A stretch of DNA of 64,000 bases from Rhodoferax sp. OV413 (GTDB lineage Bacteria > Pseudomonadota > Gammaproteobacteria > Burkholderiales > Burkholderiaceae_C), in the NCBI RefSeq assembly GCF_900104385.1, contig NZ_FNJA01000004.1:310001-374000 (forward strand). Direction: 5' to 3'. Under the pieces are notes generated by a model. It was not told the DNA's origin, ran no database searches, and worked only from the letters and a program-made list of their open reading frames with translations. This document shows positions 35,185 through 44,439 of the stretch, piece by piece (position 1 is the stretch's first letter; every line of letters starts with the position of its first letter). A program made the translations under genes and the position numbers.

Positions 35185-36423
35185 ATGAGCGCCGCCGCCA
35201 ATATGTCGAGAAAATTAGTGCAAGCCGTACGGTATGGTCAACAGAATGGGTGGGGCGCGTTAACCCGTCTTCTTCGCAGGCGCCTTAGTGAGGGAGGCAT
35301 GTTCTTAGGTAAGGCTTCAGTGACCCGTCCTTACGACGAGTTGTTGGGGGCGGTTTTTGGATTGGAGTCGTCAGCACAATGTGTGCCTCCGATGACCATC
35401 AACTGGTTTATTCCTCCCGTTGGCAAGGGATCGGGTGGGCACCTAAATATTCTTCGATTCATCAAGAATTTAGAGGATTTAGGTTACACAAATCGGATTG
35501 TCATCGTAGGCCAACCATCACCACCTTCAGCCGCAGTCGCGAAGCGGGATATCGAAAAATGGTTCTTCCCCCTTAAGGCCTCGGTGCATCTCGGGGCCGA
35601 TGATGCTACGCCAGCAGCATATTTTGCAATGGCCACATCCTGGCAGACGGCTTACTACGTCAGACGCTTTCAATCTTGTAAGCAGAGATGTTACTTCGTG
35701 CAGGACTACGAACCGTGGTTCTACCCCGCAGGCAGTAACGCGATGCTCGCGGAGGCTACGTACCGCTTTGGCTTTGCGACCTTCACTGCAGGTGACTGGC
35801 TCGCGCAGAAGTTGCACAAAGAGCACGGCGCTCGTACACGCTCTATTGGGTTCTCATACGATCGTGATTTATATCGCCCTATGCCAGAGCTACGCGGTGG
35901 CGATGGCTTTCACCGAGTCATGTTCTATGCTCGTCCACCGACACCTCGTCGTGCATTTGAGTTGGGCATTCTTGTACTAAGAGATGTGGCAAAGCGAGTG
36001 CCGCAAATGCGGGTTGTGTTGGCAGGATGGGACGTGAGGGGTTATGACATCCCTTTTCCTTGCGAGTACGCCGGGTTGGTGGAGATCGACAAACTACCCG
36101 CGCTGTACGCGCGCTGCGACGCGGCTTTGGTTCTCTCCTGCTCTAATCTTTCTCTACTGCCGCTCGAATTGATGGCGTGTGGTGTGCCTGTCATTAGCAA
36201 TCGTGCCCCCTATACGCAATGGTTGCTCAACGATGAAAATGCCAAACTGGCCGACCCAAACATCCAGAGCCTGGTAGATGCCGTGGTGGAGGTGCTGGAA
36301 ACGCCGGCCGTGGCGCAGCGTATACAGCATGCCGGCACAGCGTTTGCGGAAGCCACCTCCTGGGAGCGCGAAGCAGCCCGAATGGCCGAAGGGCTGGCTG
36401 AACTGGCGGGTAAACAGCCATGA
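35185..36423 (+). CDS. GT4-type glycosyltransferase
   Basis: This is a 412-residue GT-B enzyme. The central segment TINWFIPPVGKGSGGHLNIL resembles the N-terminal domain of O-antigen rhamnosyl-type transferases. YFVQDYEPWFYPAGSNAMLA follows, and the C-terminal Rossmann half has VMFYARPPTPRRAFELGILV and LSLLPLELMACGVPVISNRA, the nucleotide-sugar site with Glu. Residues ~8-35 (MSRKLVQAVRYGQQNGWGAL) resemble the N-terminus of the 32261 protein. Start taken at ATG 35185; a second ATG at 35203 is equally possible. The first three quarters are less G+C-rich than the 3' end. Confidence 0.85.
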   Translation: MSAAANMSRKLVQAVRYGQQNGWGALTRLLRRRLSEGGMFLGKASVTRPYDELLGAVFGLESSAQCVPPMTINWFIPPVGKGSGGHLNILRFIKNLEDLGYTNRIVIVGQPSPPSAAVAKRDIEKWFFPLKASVHLGADDATPAAYFAMATSWQTAYYVRRFQSCKQRCYFVQDYEPWFYPAGSNAMLAEATYRFGFATFTAGDWLAQKLHKEHGARTRSIGFSYDRDLYRPMPELRGGDGFHRVMFYARPPTPRRAFELGILVLRDVAKRVPQMRVVLAGWDVRGYDIPFPCEYAGLVEIDKLPALYARCDAALVLSCSNLSLLPLELMACGVPVISNRAPYTQWLLNDENAKLADPNIQSLVDAVVEVLETPAVAQRIQHAGTAFAEATSWEREAARMAEGLAELAGKQP

Positions 36424-38315
36424 CGCGAAAAAGAATACTCTGGGCCGTGTTGCTGCTCCTGATGGCCTTTCGGCTCTATCTGACGGGCAACCGGGACATC
36501 CTGGCGCTGAACGCCCCACATGACGAATTTTGGTACGTAGATACCGCGTTCAACCACATCTGGCGGGGTTCTTATAGTGAGATGAAACTGATCCATCTGC
36601 CCACCTACGCGGTCTGGCTGATGGGGGTTGATCTCTTGGGTATTCCTGCCCGACTGGCGATCGACCTTGCCTGGCTCGTGGCCTGCGGGTATCTCGCGTA
36701 TGCGTTGCGTCGGCTGACACAGGTAACCTGGACGGCCGTGGCGCTATTCATCTTTCTAACCTTTCACCCCTACATCATTCGCATCTTCGACCGCGCCCTG
36801 GCGGAGACGCTCTTGACGGTGTTGTCGACAGCAGTGCTGGCGGCGGGCATGGAACTGTGGAATCGCCGCCAGGAGGGGCCGTCGGCGGCACGCCGCTGTG
36901 CAATGGTGGTCTACGGGGTCGGTTTCGGTACGGCGTATCACACACGTTCAGAAGGTGCCGTCTTGCTGGTGCCGCTGGGGCTGCTGGCCCTCTGGTCCTT
37001 GGTTGACCGGTGGAACTGGTGGTTGCAAGCCTCTCGTCACAGCTTGCTGATACCGCTACTTGGGCTGCCGCTGCTGGCAACCGTGCTGCTGGGTCTCGGC
37101 TTTTCGGCGGCAAACTATGCGAAATGGGGTATCTGGGCCAGTCAAGAGCTGGACGCACCGGGCTATAAGAGTGCCATGACAGCATTGAACAGCATCGACA
37201 CAGGTCCCACGCCGAAACAGATCACAGTCACGCAGGAAATGCTAGGACTCGGCTTCCAGGCAAGCCCTACCCTACGGGAACTGCAACCTGCAATGACGGG
37301 TGCCACGGGCCAACAATGGGTTGCGATCGCCAGCCCTTATGTGTCTGTGAAGGGGGAGATCGCGAACGGATGGTTCTACTGGGCCTTGCGGGATGTGGCG
37401 GCGCGCAGTGGCTGGCATGCCTCAGCGGCATTGGCCGAGCGCAAGTACGCGGCAGTGGCCGCAGAGTTGCAGCAGGCCTTTGCCGATGGGCGCCTAAAGA
37501 AGCGATTCGTGCTTTCATCCTTTATCGACCCGGACATCAAGAAATGGGCACCGGACTTGCCGGCTTCGCTACGCCGGATTCTGCTGCTGATCATTCGTCC
37601 TGCCGCCGAAAATCTAGAAACTCCGACGGAAAACGCCAGTCCGGCGCAATTTTCCCAGTACGTGGCCGTGACCGGCCGTAGGGGACCAGCGCTGGCGGCC
37701 ACAGTGGGCGGCTGGGTGGTTGCGCCAGCAGGAAGTCAGGTCGGCTTAGATGCTGAAGGCGGAGCGATCCTTTGGCAGAAATTGATGGCGCCTCGCAGCG
37801 ACGTGCCCGGCGCCTACGGCTTTCTGGTTTCGGCACAAGGGTTGAAGGTGCCAACAGCCCTGCATCTGCAGACATCCGATGGCACAGATCTGTCCGTCAT
37901 GTTGTCGTCCTTACAAGCTGGGCGCGTGACCGAGCTGACACCAACGGGCTCCTATGCCGGCCTGCGGGTTGGAGTCGATCGCCTTGAAGTCACTGAATTG
38001 CGACAGCGAGGGGAGCGTTTTCTCAAACGCATCGGCGAGTGGTATGTCGGGTGGCACTATCTGCTTTTTGCCACTTCGGTAATTGGGAGTGCCATCTGGT
38101 TGGTCCGACGCAACCAATCTGCAGAGTCTATGGTGTTCATACTGTTGGTCGCAGCGATCTTAGCGCGTGTTGGATTGTTTGCCATTCTGGATGCCAGTTC
38201 ATGGAGCGGAAGCCAACCACGGTATATGTTACCGATTTTCCCGCTTGCAGGTGTTGCAGGATTTCTAGGGCTGATCGGCTTATCCAGACTTCTTGCTCGG
38301 ATGTTGAGGCGTTGA
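36420..38315 (+). CDS. large membrane protein, GT-C glycosyltransferase-like
   Basis: A 631-residue polytopic protein. The first TM is at residues ~5-22, followed by a periplasmic loop with APHDEFWYVDTAF. A DE-type acidic pair in the first loop is the usual catalytic signature of GT-C enzymes that use polyprenyl-phosphate sugars. Roughly ten TM segments follow, with a soluble domain (about residues 370-530) before the last helices. No closer family is recognised. It overlaps the preceding glycosyltransferase by 4 bp. Assignment as a transferase is an inference from topology and the acidic pair. Confidence 0.65.
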   Translation: MTRKRILWAVLLLLMAFRLYLTGNRDILALNAPHDEFWYVDTAFNHIWRGSYSEMKLIHLPTYAVWLMGVDLLGIPARLAIDLAWLVACGYLAYALRRLTQVTWTAVALFIFLTFHPYIIRIFDRALAETLLTVLSTAVLAAGMELWNRRQEGPSAARRCAMVVYGVGFGTAYHTRSEGAVLLVPLGLLALWSLVDRWNWWLQASRHSLLIPLLGLPLLATVLLGLGFSAANYAKWGIWASQELDAPGYKSAMTALNSIDTGPTPKQITVTQEMLGLGFQASPTLRELQPAMTGATGQQWVAIASPYVSVKGEIANGWFYWALRDVAARSGWHASAALAERKYAAVAAELQQAFADGRLKKRFVLSSFIDPDIKKWAPDLPASLRRILLLIIRPAAENLETPTENASPAQFSQYVAVTGRRGPALAATVGGWVVAPAGSQVGLDAEGGAILWQKLMAPRSDVPGAYGFLVSAQGLKVPTALHLQTSDGTDLSVMLSSLQAGRVTELTPTGSYAGLRVGVDRLEVTELRQRGERFLKRIGEWYVGWHYLLFATSVIGSAIWLVRRNQSAESMVFILLVAAILARVGLFAILDASSWSGSQPRYMLPIFPLAGVAGFLGLIGLSRLLARMLRR

Positions 38316-38355
38316 CTTCAGCACATCTGCGTTGAATATAAAAATAACCAATCGA

Positions 38356-40605
38356 ATGATTAATCTAAAGAATTTTGTTTTAGGGCCATTTGGGCAAAAA
38401 GAGACCCAATATGGAAATATATTGTTGACGCTCTTAGGAGGCCTTTTGATCACGGCGTGCCTGAGGAACGCTGTGGTAATGTTTGATGATGTATATATCC
38501 CCAGGAACTATGCTTTGTTGGTGGGAGAGCATGGCCGAATCAAGACGGCTGCCATGCTGTTTCTTGGTGCGGATTTGTCTCGGGAGTATCGAACTTACGG
38601 GCTTTCCAGATTGATACAATTTCTGCTATGGAACTTTGTAGGCGCTCGGAGTTATGTCTATCCATTAATTATTGGTGTTTCACAATGTTTGACGGCTGTG
38701 ATGTTACTTTCTATTTTGAGAGTGCGTAACGTTACAGAGCCTGTGGCAAATTTTATTGCAATAGCCTGGTTACTTTCGCCTTTTTCGGTGACGTCAGTTT
38801 TTCATTTTTACACCTATTTGATCCTGCCATTTCAGCTAGTTGTGGCGACGGTTTTTTTATCTGACCACCCTGGTCGATTCCGGTATCAAAAGCTTGTATT
38901 CTGTGTTCTGGGTGTCGCGTGCGCCCTGACTGGAGAGCTTCACATTCCGGTTGTTTTATTATTATTTTCATATTTTTCTTTTTTCTCCCCCGATCGACGC
39001 CGTAGGATATTGTTTTTGATAGCATTATGTTCTTTTGCCGCTGCTTTAGCCGTGCATCGAACTCTTTGGGTGTTATTTTTTCAAAACATCGATGCCAAGC
39101 AAAGATTTAGCTTGACGCTGGGAAATACAGCCATTTCTGAAGTGCCATGGATCAGTTTTGCGATTGGAAAATCAATCTTATCAGCCGGCCTGCAACAAAT
39201 CGATGCGATATTTGATTCGGGAGTCAAATCTGGCCTGCTATTTGGTGCTTTGTTTGGTTTGATTTTTTGGGCCTCTCAGCGTAAAGCAATGCCCCGAACG
39301 GATCACGAAATGAATGGATTTAGGATTGCAGCGGTTGCTTTTGTATTGGGTTTTGCATGCATTGTGGTTTATTTTGTTCTCGCCACGTTCTTGGGAGATC
39401 GACTCTATGAAATGCCGAGGCGATACGGCTATGTATCGTTGACCTTGATTTTCATCTCGGTCGTTGTATTTATCGGAGAAACTTTGAGTCTACTCTCTTG
39501 GCCAACCATGCATGCGAGGCCAATTGTTTATGCACTGCTTGTCGGATTGATGGCGACAATTAGTTTTCAGCTGCAAGCCGTCGCGCTCAAAAGAGAGAGA
39601 GCAATCGACAGAGGAATAGTTTCAGAAGTTCTCAGAGGGCGAGGTGAGGATTCGGCTGCTGGAAATTCCGAAAAAACGGTTCTCTTTTTTGTCGCAAGCG
39701 ATCCAAAGTATTGGGCGGATGAAGGTAATCCTACTGCAATAGGGCCAAAGACGGACAGTGTCTTACGTCGGGAATTGCTCGAGTCGCCTTTTGGGGTTTT
39801 CTGGACTGCGAAGTCATACGCCGTGGATTTTCTGGGCTTTAAATACTCCGGAATGACATCCGGTTGCCAAGTTTCAAGCGCTGCAGAGCCGAATCACATT
39901 CTATTATGTGACTCCAATTGGGCTTATCCATTTTCCAAAAATGAAGTGTCAACTCGTGATGCCATCGTGATCGCTAATCTAGGATTAGAAAAATTTGATC
40001 CTGAAGGAAAAAATATCAAGATTTTTCAAAGCTTCGATGATTTTAGGCCCAATGATTTCTCTAGACGGATAGATCGAAGTCCATTGTTATCTTCGGGGGT
40101 AGTCGCCAACGAAATTTCTATTGACCTTGGAAGGGTTTCTCAATCGGTGCTAGCGGACGGTTTTATTTTCCCGGATAAAAAAATGAGGGACCCCAATCCC
40201 AATAGAGTTAATTGGATCAGCAATTATGGATATATTGAGGGAGATGACTCCATCTACAGTCATCCAGATATTCGTCATGACTTGGTGACATATAAGACGA
40301 ATCGTAATGGATCGTTTGCTTATGGAGTTGATTTTGCAATGCCGATGGCGGTCGAGGTTAGCCTTGATTTCTGGGAGCAGTGGGGAAGGCAACCTGGCGA
40401 GCGCTTGTTCGACTTGCAGGTCAAATGGGGTGATGGTGCTTGGGCGGATGTAGATGTCATTGATCTAGCCAAGATCAACGGTAATCGGCCATTTGCAATT
40501 GTTCTTGGGAAAAAGGGCGTGACCTCTTTTCAATTTAGATTGAGGTCTCTGGCTGGAAGCAAAGATGTTCCAGTCATTCAGAATTTAAGAATACGGAAGA
40601 TCTGA
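38356..40605 (+). CDS. large membrane protein of unknown function
   Basis: With ATG 38356 the product is 749 residues; a TTG at 38332 would add eight. About eleven hydrophobic helices occupy the first ~410 residues (ILLTLLGGLLITACLRNAVV, then VMFDDVYIPRNYALLVGEH with paired Asp in the first loop). The C-terminal ~330 residues are hydrophilic and probably periplasmic, with a beta-rich end (VEVSLDFWEQWGRQP, VQNLRI-like strand). No family is recognised with certainty. The gene is strongly A+T-rich compared with most of the cluster, as is its successor, which starts immediately after the stop. A GT-C-like role is possible. Confidence 0.6.
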   Translation: MINLKNFVLGPFGQKETQYGNILLTLLGGLLITACLRNAVVMFDDVYIPRNYALLVGEHGRIKTAAMLFLGADLSREYRTYGLSRLIQFLLWNFVGARSYVYPLIIGVSQCLTAVMLLSILRVRNVTEPVANFIAIAWLLSPFSVTSVFHFYTYLILPFQLVVATVFLSDHPGRFRYQKLVFCVLGVACALTGELHIPVVLLLFSYFSFFSPDRRRRILFLIALCSFAAALAVHRTLWVLFFQNIDAKQRFSLTLGNTAISEVPWISFAIGKSILSAGLQQIDAIFDSGVKSGLLFGALFGLIFWASQRKAMPRTDHEMNGFRIAAVAFVLGFACIVVYFVLATFLGDRLYEMPRRYGYVSLTLIFISVVVFIGETLSLLSWPTMHARPIVYALLVGLMATISFQLQAVALKRERAIDRGIVSEVLRGRGEDSAAGNSEKTVLFFVASDPKYWADEGNPTAIGPKTDSVLRRELLESPFGVFWTAKSYAVDFLGFKYSGMTSGCQVSSAAEPNHILLCDSNWAYPFSKNEVSTRDAIVIANLGLEKFDPEGKNIKIFQSFDDFRPNDFSRRIDRSPLLSSGVVANEISIDLGRVSQSVLADGFIFPDKKMRDPNPNRVNWISNYGYIEGDDSIYSHPDIRHDLVTYKTNRNGSFAYGVDFAMPMAVEVSLDFWEQWGRQPGERLFDLQVKWGDGAWADVDVIDLAKINGNRPFAIVLGKKGVTSFQFRLRSLAGSKDVPVIQNLRIRKI

Positions 40606-42489
40606 ATGAAAAAAGGCGGCGTTGAGCGTTTTAAGGGCGCTGAATTAAATTTTTCGTTGAAGTGGAAACTATTGTCGGGAGTATTCGCAATTGCTTTCTT
40701 TGTCTTTTCCATGCATTGGTCGGTTCTTGATAACTCACCACCTGCGTGGGATCAAGGGCATTATCTTTACCAGGCAACATTTCTTCACAAGGTGTTCGTT
40801 GAGAAAGGGTGGACTGATTTCTTAAGTGCAGCCTTTAACATCGATCCAGGGCGGGTGCCCTTGATTCTTTTGGTCGTTCAGCCTTCTTTTTATTTCTTCG
40901 GCCCATCTTTGGATGCCGCCGTCTTCAGTATTAACCTGTTTTGGTTTCTGCTAGTTTGGGCTCTTTTGGGAGTCATGCGTGAAGTGCTCGCCGAGGGGGA
41001 CTCTGCCAAAGCTGGTTTTTTTACGCTCTTGTTGGTGGGCGTTTATCCAATGACTATTATGCTTTTGCATAATTTTTTGGTTGAAATTCTGGTGGTTTCT
41101 TTTGTGTGTGCCTCGATCTACTCTGTTTTGATGCTCAATCGAAAGGAGACTTCTAGCTGGTCTCTCATTATCGGAATTTTTGTTGGGTTAGGAATGCTGA
41201 CTAAGGTCACGTTTGTGGTCTTCGTTTTTCCATCTATCTTGTTGACGGCTTGGAATATTTTTCGGAGGAACTCGCTTCGTCGATTTTTCCGCTTACTTTT
41301 TCCTGGATTGTTTGTCGGGCTCTTGATTGCGGGTCCGTATTATTTTTTTAATCTTAGGGAAATTCTGAGCCTGACGACACATTTGTCCTCCAAAAATTTG
41401 GCAAAAATGTATGGCTTTGGTGAAATTTTTGATGTTTGGACAATAATCAATTATTGGCATTCCATTTTCCTTTCGCCTGTGTTCTTGGTGGCAATAGTTT
41501 CTTTTTTTCTGTTGAAGGGACGCCTGGGGAAGATCTTTAAAGGCAATTATGAAAAATTGGTTATTTTGCTTTGGTTTTCTATTCCTTTTGTTATGGCGAC
41601 CTTTGGGGAAATCAAGGATCCTAGGTATTTGTATCCTGGTTTGATTCCAGTTTTTATCGTGTCGGGAATGATATTTGCCAGCCTTGGGTGGTCGCGCTTT
41701 GTTGTTTTAGGATTTGCCGTGGTGTCGACTTTTCCCGGATATTTGTTCAGCAATGCTGTCCTGAGCAAGCATCAATATTCAAGAGTCGCAACAATTTCAG
41801 GCCTCTCGTTCTTGGCGGAGCCAGATTCTTCGCCGGATGGAAGGGACTGGCGCGTAGGTGAATTGGTTCAAAAAATAAAAAAAGCTGTTAATGGTGTTAC
41901 GGATAATGACAAGATATTTTTCCTTGGTGGCAATAGGTACTACCATCTGCGGCTTCTGGATTACTATGGCTTAATCTTTAATTCTCCATTTAAATACCAG
42001 ACCTTGCCGTATTATGCGGATCCTGATATGTCGGAGGCGCGTGCATTAGAATATATCAATACCAGCCAGAGTTTAGGTGTTCTTTATAAAACGGGTGAAA
42101 ACTGGCCGGAATTTTCGTCAAGATTGGATTCAGCAATCGTTGCCGCTTTGAGGGGTGATTCTCGTTATATTGCAGAGGATTTAGGTATAGATCAGCCTGA
42201 TGGGAGTAGGTTTTATTTATTTAAAAACAAGGCATTTATCCTAAAGCCAATTACCTCTCCAGATGAGATTACGGCCAAATGGTTGGTGGGTGGAGGCATC
42301 GCTGAAATCGCCAGGAGAGATGGAGATTTTCTTACCATCAGAACGGAAACTGGTGCAGAAGGATCGGCGCTTTTGCGAGACGGCGCTATTCATGTTAAAG
42401 ACTGGGGTGTAACAGGCCAGCTCACTGCAGATGCCGCATCGATTCGATGGAGCAATGGCTCTATTTGGAGAAGGGCGTCTGCTGAGTAA
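40606..42489 (+). CDS. GT-C family membrane glycosyltransferase (ArnT/PMT-like)
   Basis: This is a 627-residue protein with a first TM at residues ~20-40 and then SPPAWDQGHYLYQATFLHKV. The aspartate-containing first periplasmic loop is characteristic of GT39/GT83 enzymes, which move sugars from polyprenyl phosphate onto lipid A, proteins or glycans. About ten more TM helices follow, including ILLTAWNIF and RFVVLGFAVVSTFPGYLF. A C-terminal soluble domain occupies ~400-627. It abuts the preceding gene directly. Acceptor and donor are unknown. Base composition is A+T-rich. Confidence 0.72.
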   Translation: MKKGGVERFKGAELNFSLKWKLLSGVFAIAFFVFSMHWSVLDNSPPAWDQGHYLYQATFLHKVFVEKGWTDFLSAAFNIDPGRVPLILLVVQPSFYFFGPSLDAAVFSINLFWFLLVWALLGVMREVLAEGDSAKAGFFTLLLVGVYPMTIMLLHNFLVEILVVSFVCASIYSVLMLNRKETSSWSLIIGIFVGLGMLTKVTFVVFVFPSILLTAWNIFRRNSLRRFFRLLFPGLFVGLLIAGPYYFFNLREILSLTTHLSSKNLAKMYGFGEIFDVWTIINYWHSIFLSPVFLVAIVSFFLLKGRLGKIFKGNYEKLVILLWFSIPFVMATFGEIKDPRYLYPGLIPVFIVSGMIFASLGWSRFVVLGFAVVSTFPGYLFSNAVLSKHQYSRVATISGLSFLAEPDSSPDGRDWRVGELVQKIKKAVNGVTDNDKIFFLGGNRYYHLRLLDYYGLIFNSPFKYQTLPYYADPDMSEARALEYINTSQSLGVLYKTGENWPEFSSRLDSAIVAALRGDSRYIAEDLGIDQPDGSRFYLFKNKAFILKPITSPDEITAKWLVGGGIAEIARRDGDFLTIRTETGAEGSALLRDGAIHVKDWGVTGQLTADAASIRWSNGSIWRRASAE

Positions 42490-42534
42490 TGGCGCGCTAT
42501 GCCATACAATCGCAAACTTTTTTTGTTCGAAATT

Positions 42535-43743
42535 ATGAAAAAAATCAAATATTTAATTCTTGGTGCTGGCCCAAGCGGCCTGACACTTGCACATTCACTG
42601 GTTGACGCTGGTTGTCCTTTAGACCAGATCCTTGTTGTCGAGAAAGAAGCTGTGGCAGGCGGTCTATGCCGGTCTGAAACGGTGGACGGCGCTCCACTGG
42701 ACATTGGCGGCGGCCATTTTCTGGACCTGAAGCGCAAAGAGGTACTGGACTTCGTGTTCCGCTTCATGCCGCGTGAAGAATGGGATCTGTACGACCGCGT
42801 ATCGAAAATCCGCATTCGGGATGTTGAGGTGGATCATCCGCTGGAAGCCAATCTGTGGCAGCTACCTACCGAGGTGCAAGCCGATTACCTAGAGTCCATT
42901 GCGCAGGCCGGCTGCATTCGTGGGGAAGCGATGCCTGAGTCTTTCGCCGCATGGATCAACTGGAAGTTGGGCGATCGTATTGCGCAGGAATACATGCTGC
43001 CCTACAACCGCAAAATCTGGTCGATGGATCCAGATGCGCTGGGTACTTACTGGTTGTACAAGCTTCCCAATGTTTCTTTCCGCGAAACCTTGTTGAGTTG
43101 TCTTGAAGGCAAGCCAATGGGGGCATTGCCTGCACACGGTACATTTTTGTACCCCAAGAAATTCGGCTATGGTGAAGTTTGGCGCCGGATGGGGGAAGCG
43201 CTGGGAGATTCTCTTGTCACCAATTGCCCTGTGGAAAGCATCGATCTGGCGAACCGTACTGTCAATGGACGTTGGCAGGCTGAAACAATCGTGTCTTCCA
43301 TTCCGTGGACGTTGTGGACGAAGTACTGCGCTATTCCTGAGGACGTCAATGCCGCAATCTCTTCTCTGAAGAATGCACCTATCGACGTCGATTATCATCA
43401 GGAGACGTTGGATAGCAAGGCGCATTGGACTTACGAGCCAGACGAATCGGTTCCGCACCATCGCTTGCTGCTCCGATCCAACTTCTCGACGGGTGCGCGC
43501 GGCTACTGGACGGAGGCTAACGCTTCACGTTCAACGGCAGCCCAGGGGCCTCGCTTCCACAACGAGTTCGCGTATCCCATCAATACGCTCGGCAAGCCCG
43601 AAGCGGTTGAGAAGGTTCTGACGTGGGCGAAAGCCAATGGTGTGATCGGACTTGGCCGTTGGGGCCGCTGGGAACACATGAATTCCGACGTCGCTGTGGC
43701 CGAAGCGCTGCAGATGGCCAATCAACTAAAAACTGGGTCGTAG
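42535..43743 (+). CDS. FAD-dependent oxidoreductase, UDP-galactopyranose mutase/protoporphyrinogen-oxidase-like
   Basis: The protein is 402 residues. The dinucleotide-binding start is KYLILGAGPSGLTLAHSLVD, followed by VEKEAVAGGLCRSETVDGAP and DIGGGHFLDLKRKEV. A GRWGRWEHMNSDVAVAEALQ segment near the end closes the FAD site in this superfamily. MLPYNRKIWSMDP in the middle recalls UDP-galactopyranose mutase-like proteins seen in glycan clusters. It may rearrange a nucleotide sugar or reduce a glycan precursor. Start at ATG 42535; a frame ATG 36 bp upstream would add non-homologous residues. The next gene starts 1 bp after its stop codon with GTG. Confidence 0.82.
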   Translation: MKKIKYLILGAGPSGLTLAHSLVDAGCPLDQILVVEKEAVAGGLCRSETVDGAPLDIGGGHFLDLKRKEVLDFVFRFMPREEWDLYDRVSKIRIRDVEVDHPLEANLWQLPTEVQADYLESIAQAGCIRGEAMPESFAAWINWKLGDRIAQEYMLPYNRKIWSMDPDALGTYWLYKLPNVSFRETLLSCLEGKPMGALPAHGTFLYPKKFGYGEVWRRMGEALGDSLVTNCPVESIDLANRTVNGRWQAETIVSSIPWTLWTKYCAIPEDVNAAISSLKNAPIDVDYHQETLDSKAHWTYEPDESVPHHRLLLRSNFSTGARGYWTEANASRSTAAQGPRFHNEFAYPINTLGKPEAVEKVLTWAKANGVIGLGRWGRWEHMNSDVAVAEALQMANQLKTGS

Positions 43744-43744
43744 T

Positions 43745-44431
43745 GTGAAAATTTCTTTGTGTTTGATAGTTTGGAATGAGTTGCAGGGTTGTCAGGCTGA
43801 CGTACCCAATCTACCAATTAGTGAGTTCGATGAAGTGTTTGCGGTTGATGGGGGCAGTACCGACGGCACCGTTGAATACCTGGAAAGCCAGGGCATTAAG
43901 GTTCATCGTCAACCCAAGCGTGGATTGAATGCCGCGTATGTTCATGCAAATGAAGTGGCAACAGGGGACGCGGTAGTCGTATTTTTCGCAAAGGGCACAC
44001 TGCCGACGGGAGACCTGCTTAAATTCAGGCCGCTTTTTGACAAAGGCAATGATCTCGTGATCGCCAGTAGGCAACTACCGGGATCTGTGAACGAAGAAGA
44101 TGCGCACTTTTTCCGTCCACGTAAGTGGGCAGTTATGGGTCTTGCAGCTGCCGCCGCGTTGGTTTGGCGTCGTGAAGGTCCGTGGGTGCGAGACGTATTG
44201 CATGGATTCAAGGGCTGGAAACGCGAGGCCTTTAAACGGATGAAAATTCTCGATGTGGGGCTGTCAATCGACATCGAAATGGTGGTTCGGTCTTACAAAC
44301 TCAGAATTTCGCGTATTGAGTTTCCAACCCGAGAAATCTCACGAGGTTACGGCGAGACGCATTTCAAGATATGGCCGACGGGTAAGCGCTTGCTGGCTTA
44401 TTTGTGGTTTGAACTGCGACGACACGCTTAA
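43745..44431 (+). CDS. family 2 glycosyltransferase, polyprenyl-phosphate-sugar synthase-like
   Basis: This is a 228-residue GT-A domain starting at a GTG. It has KISLCLIVWNELQGCQADVP, then DEVFAVDGGSTDGTVEYLES and GLNAAYVHANEVATGDAVVV. Near the C-terminus, RISRIEFPTREISRGYGETH resembles dolichol-phosphate mannose synthase-type enzymes. The expected DxD is replaced by FFAKGTLP, so its activity may differ from canonical members. It sits between the FAD enzyme and a flippase-like membrane protein. That fits synthesis of a lipid-linked sugar for the GT-C proteins upstream, an inference from order. Confidence 0.8.
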   Translation: MKISLCLIVWNELQGCQADVPNLPISEFDEVFAVDGGSTDGTVEYLESQGIKVHRQPKRGLNAAYVHANEVATGDAVVVFFAKGTLPTGDLLKFRPLFDKGNDLVIASRQLPGSVNEEDAHFFRPRKWAVMGLAAAAALVWRREGPWVRDVLHGFKGWKREAFKRMKILDVGLSIDIEMVVRSYKLRISRIEFPTREISRGYGETHFKIWPTGKRLLAYLWFELRRHA

Positions 44432-44439
44432 GGAAGCAT

